This document shows, piece by piece, positions 38,640 through 41,156 of a DNA stretch of 41,156 nt. The position numbers and the translations under genes were made by a program. The DNA is from Actinomycetota bacterium (GTDB lineage: Bacteria; Actinomycetota; Actinomycetes; S36-B12), in NCBI GenBank assembly GCA_017857875.1, contig JAFMCH010000010.1:1-41156 (forward strand), written 5' to 3'. Under the pieces are notes generated by a model. The model ran no database searches and was not told the origin of the DNA. It saw nothing but the letters and a program-made list of their open reading frames with translations. Position 1 is the first letter of the stretch, and each line of letters starts with the position of its first letter.

Positions 38640-40769
38640 GTGCAGATTCATGACCCGGGCGGAGCTGCACTGCGTCGCGGGGTGCAATTGGCCATCGCCC
38701 TTCCTCTCGTGGCGTTTCTTGTTTCCCGAGTGGCACTCGACCCCGAAGGCGTCGTGTATGGAGCACTGTTGACCACCGCGATTTTGGCCATGGCTGATTT
38801 CTCCGGGCCGTGGCAGGTGCGTGTATTCGGGCCTATTGCCACCGCCGCTTTTGCCGCCGTGGCCGTCGTGGTCGGCATTTTGGCAAGTGTCAACCTGATC
38901 ACCGTCATCATCACGACCCTGATCGTCGGCGCCACCTTGGCGTTCATTCCAACCCTGCGAGGTCTGCCCGCGGCCGGCGCTCCTTCGGTCCTGCTGATGT
39001 ATGCCATCGCTGTCACCACCGACATCGCGTTGTCTGACCTGCCCAAGGTGGTGCTGGGCCTGGCGATCGGCCTGGCCGTCACCGTCGTGGTGTTGCTCGT
39101 CGTCTTTCCCGGTGACAATCGATCTCAGATACGCCTCGATATCGCCACGGCCATGCGCGCTCAAGCCGACTACATCGCCGCACGCTGGTTGGGCCAGGGC
39201 GATGAGACCGTCACCTATCAACGCTACGAAAGGGATATCAACGAGCTAACCCGAAACTGGATCGGAAAGCCCTATCGCCCGGCCGGCACAGCCGAGAGTG
39301 ATCACGCCCTGATCTTGCTGGCCTCGCGACTACGCGTTGTGTTTACCCTTCTACCCGGTTTGGCCGTGCCGAACTCCGATGAGGTAGCCACCGCCACGGC
39401 CACTAGCGCCGTAGCTCTTATTCGCGCCAACGCCGACGCCCTGGACGGACTCGGTCCCCCACCTCCGCTGGCTGATATTTCCGCGGATCGTCAGCGATCA
39501 CGTGAGAGTGTCATTGCTCGAATCCAACAGCAGACCGATCGGGACGAAGCCGTTGGATTGTGTGTGCGCGCTCACGGACCACAAGTACTGCTGGCATTTG
39601 CTTCCGACGCTTCGATCATGGTGCGAAATGTGCTTGGAGATAGACGGAAATCGGATTCGTCAGTTGTGCAAACACCCGCACACTGGTGGACGGACCTCAC
39701 GGCCAACGCATCGTTTCGCTCACCCTGGGGGCGTCACGCGCTTCGCACAGGTATTGCCTTAGCGATTGCTGCATCGATCGTTTCGGTGGCAGATCTCAAC
39801 CACGGTTACTGGGTGCTGCTCGGTGTGATCTCGGTGCTGCGGATCGACGCTGCCGCCACGGGTAGCCAAGCCTTTCGGGCCATCTTGGGAACACTGATCG
39901 GTGTCGCCGCAGGATTTGGCACACTTTTGATCATTGACCCGTATCCGGTAGCCGTGTGGATCCTCGCGCCCATCGCAGCCTTTGTGGCCGGCTGGTCGAG
40001 CCGAGCGGTCGGGTTCGCGTTTGGCCAGGGGGCCTTCAGCTTTTTCGTACTCGTTCTCTTCAGCGCGGTGAGTTGGCCGCCGCAATACGAAACCGCCCTC
40101 GATCGACTGCTCGATATCGGCGTCGGAGTTGGCGTGGCGGCGATCGTTGGAATCTTGATGTGGCCTTCTGGCATGGTCACTCAACTACGCGCCTCGCTCG
40201 CTGATGCTCTCGACACTGGCACCGCGGCGCTACGCCGAGAGGTCAATCTGGCGCTGGGTCGAACCTCGGCGCAAACACTGCGTGATCACTGGCCCGTTGA
40301 CCGAGCAGTTATTCGTCGCGCAACAGAGACATTCGATCTCTGTGTGGTTCAGCGCCGAGATGTTGATGCGGTGCAAGGGCATTGGGCTCAAGTCGCAGGC
40401 GATATTCACGTCCTGATCTTCTCCGGGCTCAGGGTCGGCCTGCTCTTTGAAGTGGCGGCGACGCCAATGCCGGCGCATGCACGCATCGTTGATGAACAAT
40501 TGCTGATCACGGCCACGTACTGGCACGCACTGGCCGAACGCACTCGCAGCCCGAAAGCTCGGGCTCCGATCATGATTACTGATGACGAACCTGGCGTCGC
40601 TACCTTCCATCGTCTAGGTCAGGCCGTGCAGAGTTCGGATTTGGCAGATTCGGCCACCGCAGCGTCGTTGGCTACTGCTGTGTGGGCCATCGATTGGCTC
40701 GTCCTGCTCGAACGCGTCGCCCAGTTGAGCCTGCCTCCGACCGTCGCACCGAGGGCCTACGCCCGCTAG
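38640..40769 (+). CDS. FUSC-family membrane protein (long form, putative efflux)
   Basis: A 709-residue protein with the two-module FUSC/YccS layout. A hydrophobic N-terminal block of about six helices (about 12-160) is followed by a soluble segment (about 165-355). A second block of membrane helices (about 365-520, including ALRTGIALAIAASIVSVADLNHGYWVLLG and AFRAILGTLIGVAAGF, quoted in parts: NHGYWVLLGV, FRAILGTLIG) precedes a soluble C-terminus. NHGYWVLL and FRAILGTLIG are family hallmarks. Members export fusaric acid, aromatic acids or related compounds, or are uncharacterised. The substrate is unknown. The leaderless GTG start follows TAGGGT. Confidence 0.8.
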   Translation: MQIHDPGGAALRRGVQLAIALPLVAFLVSRVALDPEGVVYGALLTTAILAMADFSGPWQVRVFGPIATAAFAAVAVVVGILASVNLITVIITTLIVGATLAFIPTLRGLPAAGAPSVLLMYAIAVTTDIALSDLPKVVLGLAIGLAVTVVVLLVVFPGDNRSQIRLDIATAMRAQADYIAARWLGQGDETVTYQRYERDINELTRNWIGKPYRPAGTAESDHALILLASRLRVVFTLLPGLAVPNSDEVATATATSAVALIRANADALDGLGPPPPLADISADRQRSRESVIARIQQQTDRDEAVGLCVRAHGPQVLLAFASDASIMVRNVLGDRRKSDSSVVQTPAHWWTDLTANASFRSPWGRHALRTGIALAIAASIVSVADLNHGYWVLLGVISVLRIDAAATGSQAFRAILGTLIGVAAGFGTLLIIDPYPVAVWILAPIAAFVAGWSSRAVGFAFGQGAFSFFVLVLFSAVSWPPQYETALDRLLDIGVGVGVAAIVGILMWPSGMVTQLRASLADALDTGTAALRREVNLALGRTSAQTLRDHWPVDRAVIRRATETFDLCVVQRRDVDAVQGHWAQVAGDIHVLIFSGLRVGLLFEVAATPMPAHARIVDEQLLITATYWHALAERTRSPKARAPIMITDDEPGVATFHRLGQAVQSSDLADSATAASLATAVWAIDWLVLLERVAQLSLPPTVAPRAYAR

Positions 40770-40830
40770 CGGGTGTGAGCAACCACCGGTTGACCGCGCA
40801 ATGACCGCTGAGGAATATGCCAAAGGCGGG

Positions 40831-40836
40831 TAGGCT
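40831..40836 (+). promoter_or_regulatory. -10 box TAGGCT of the desaturase gene
   Basis: TAGGCT matches TANNNT and ends 7 nt before the ATG at 40844, again a leaderless arrangement. Confidence 0.5.
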
Positions 40837-40843
40837 TTGCTCT

Positions 40844-41156
40844 ATGACCGCCGAGACCCTCGATATGGATATCCGTCTGCTCACCGAGCTCGAGCCGGTG
40901 GCCGAGGCGGAACTTAATCGACATCTGGGTATGGCCAAGGAGTGGTTTCCCCATGACTACATACCGTGGGAGCAGGGCAAGGACTTCGCCCACCTAGGCG
41001 GTCAAGACTGGACACCGCAGGAACAGCGCTACAGCGAGGCCGCTCGCACGAGCCTCATCATCAACCTGCTCACCGAAGATAATCTCCCCAGTTATCACCA
41101 CGAGATCGCCACTATCTTCGGCCGCGACGGCGCCTGGGGCACCTGGGTTGGCCGCT
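40844..41156 (+). CDS. Acyl-ACP desaturase, N-terminal part (cut by window end)
   Basis: The frame is open to the end of the window, giving 104 residues. The translation includes ELEPVAEAELNRHL, AKEWFPHDYIPWEQGKDF, INLLTEDNLPSYHHEIATIF and GRDGAWGTWVGR. These match the start of soluble diiron acyl-ACP (stearoyl-ACP delta-9) desaturases such as mycobacterial DesA proteins. The TEDNLPSYH segment carries the first iron-ligand Glu, and the later EENRH/DExRH ligands would lie beyond the window. The enzyme would introduce a double bond into acyl chains bound to carrier protein for membrane lipids. Confidence 0.88.
   Translation, partial: MTAETLDMDIRLLTELEPVAEAELNRHLGMAKEWFPHDYIPWEQGKDFAHLGGQDWTPQEQRYSEAARTSLIINLLTEDNLPSYHHEIATIFGRDGAWGTWVGR

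Overview
The window reads as a chromosomal stretch of an actinobacterium with moderately high GC. The evidence is an hspR-linked dnaK-grpE-dnaJ cluster, a 6C-type small RNA, a TIGR03085-like protein, a dUMP-forming type dCTP deaminase, a DapC-type aminotransferase, an acyl-ACP desaturase, and many start codons only 5-8 nt downstream of a TANNNT -10 box (leaderless mRNAs). The two large repeat proteins with FN3 and a TGKK...YVYF tail suggest an aquatic or marine lineage, but that is a weak inference. I saw no phage, transposase, integrase or CRISPR array.

Layout. 1-216: a non-coding margin with a nested inverted repeat. 217-6216: the most unusual region, with four leftward genes. A seven-repeat RCC1 propeller and a seven-repeat SBBP-like propeller share the same signal peptide type, Pro-rich linker, FN3 domain and C-terminal module. 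They flank a NarL/LuxR-type response regulator and a membrane histidine kinase. Each of the three transcription units carries the same TCACA-N2-TGTGAC palindrome about 40 nt before its start codon. 6309-11209: a GNAT-AAA+ ATPase fusion, a DmdC-like acyl-CoA dehydrogenase and a secreted sulfatase. 11377-12910: tRNA-Lys(TTT), a small lipoprotein, a TIGR03085-like protein and a 6C RNA. 12958-16660: a cytoplasmic PAS-GAF hybrid kinase convergent with an OmpR-type regulator, then an L,D-transpeptidase.

16704-22820 is a leftward run purD-purB-purC-galE-unknown Rossmann protein, with overlaps or gaps of at most about 30 bp. It is led by a leaderless purD promoter that fires divergently from a lipoprotein gene. 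24277-27305 is a leftward operon of a DapC-like aminotransferase, rpiB and a class III aminotransferase. 27808-34528 is a five-gene chaperone run dnaK-grpE-dnaJ-hspR-clpB behind a clear promoter (TTGACT, 17 bp, CATAAT) covered by a 14-bp perfect inverted repeat with HAIR-like geometry. 34608-41156 carries a membrane Fe-S oxidoreductase, two FUSC-type membrane proteins flanking dcd, and the start of an acyl-ACP desaturase cut by the window edge.

The core genes (purine synthesis, chaperones, dcd, Fe-S oxidoreductase) are standard for actinobacteria. The candidate new system is the propeller/two-component cluster at the left end: a sensor pair that appears to control itself and two matched secreted propeller proteins through one operator type placed at a fixed distance from leaderless starts.
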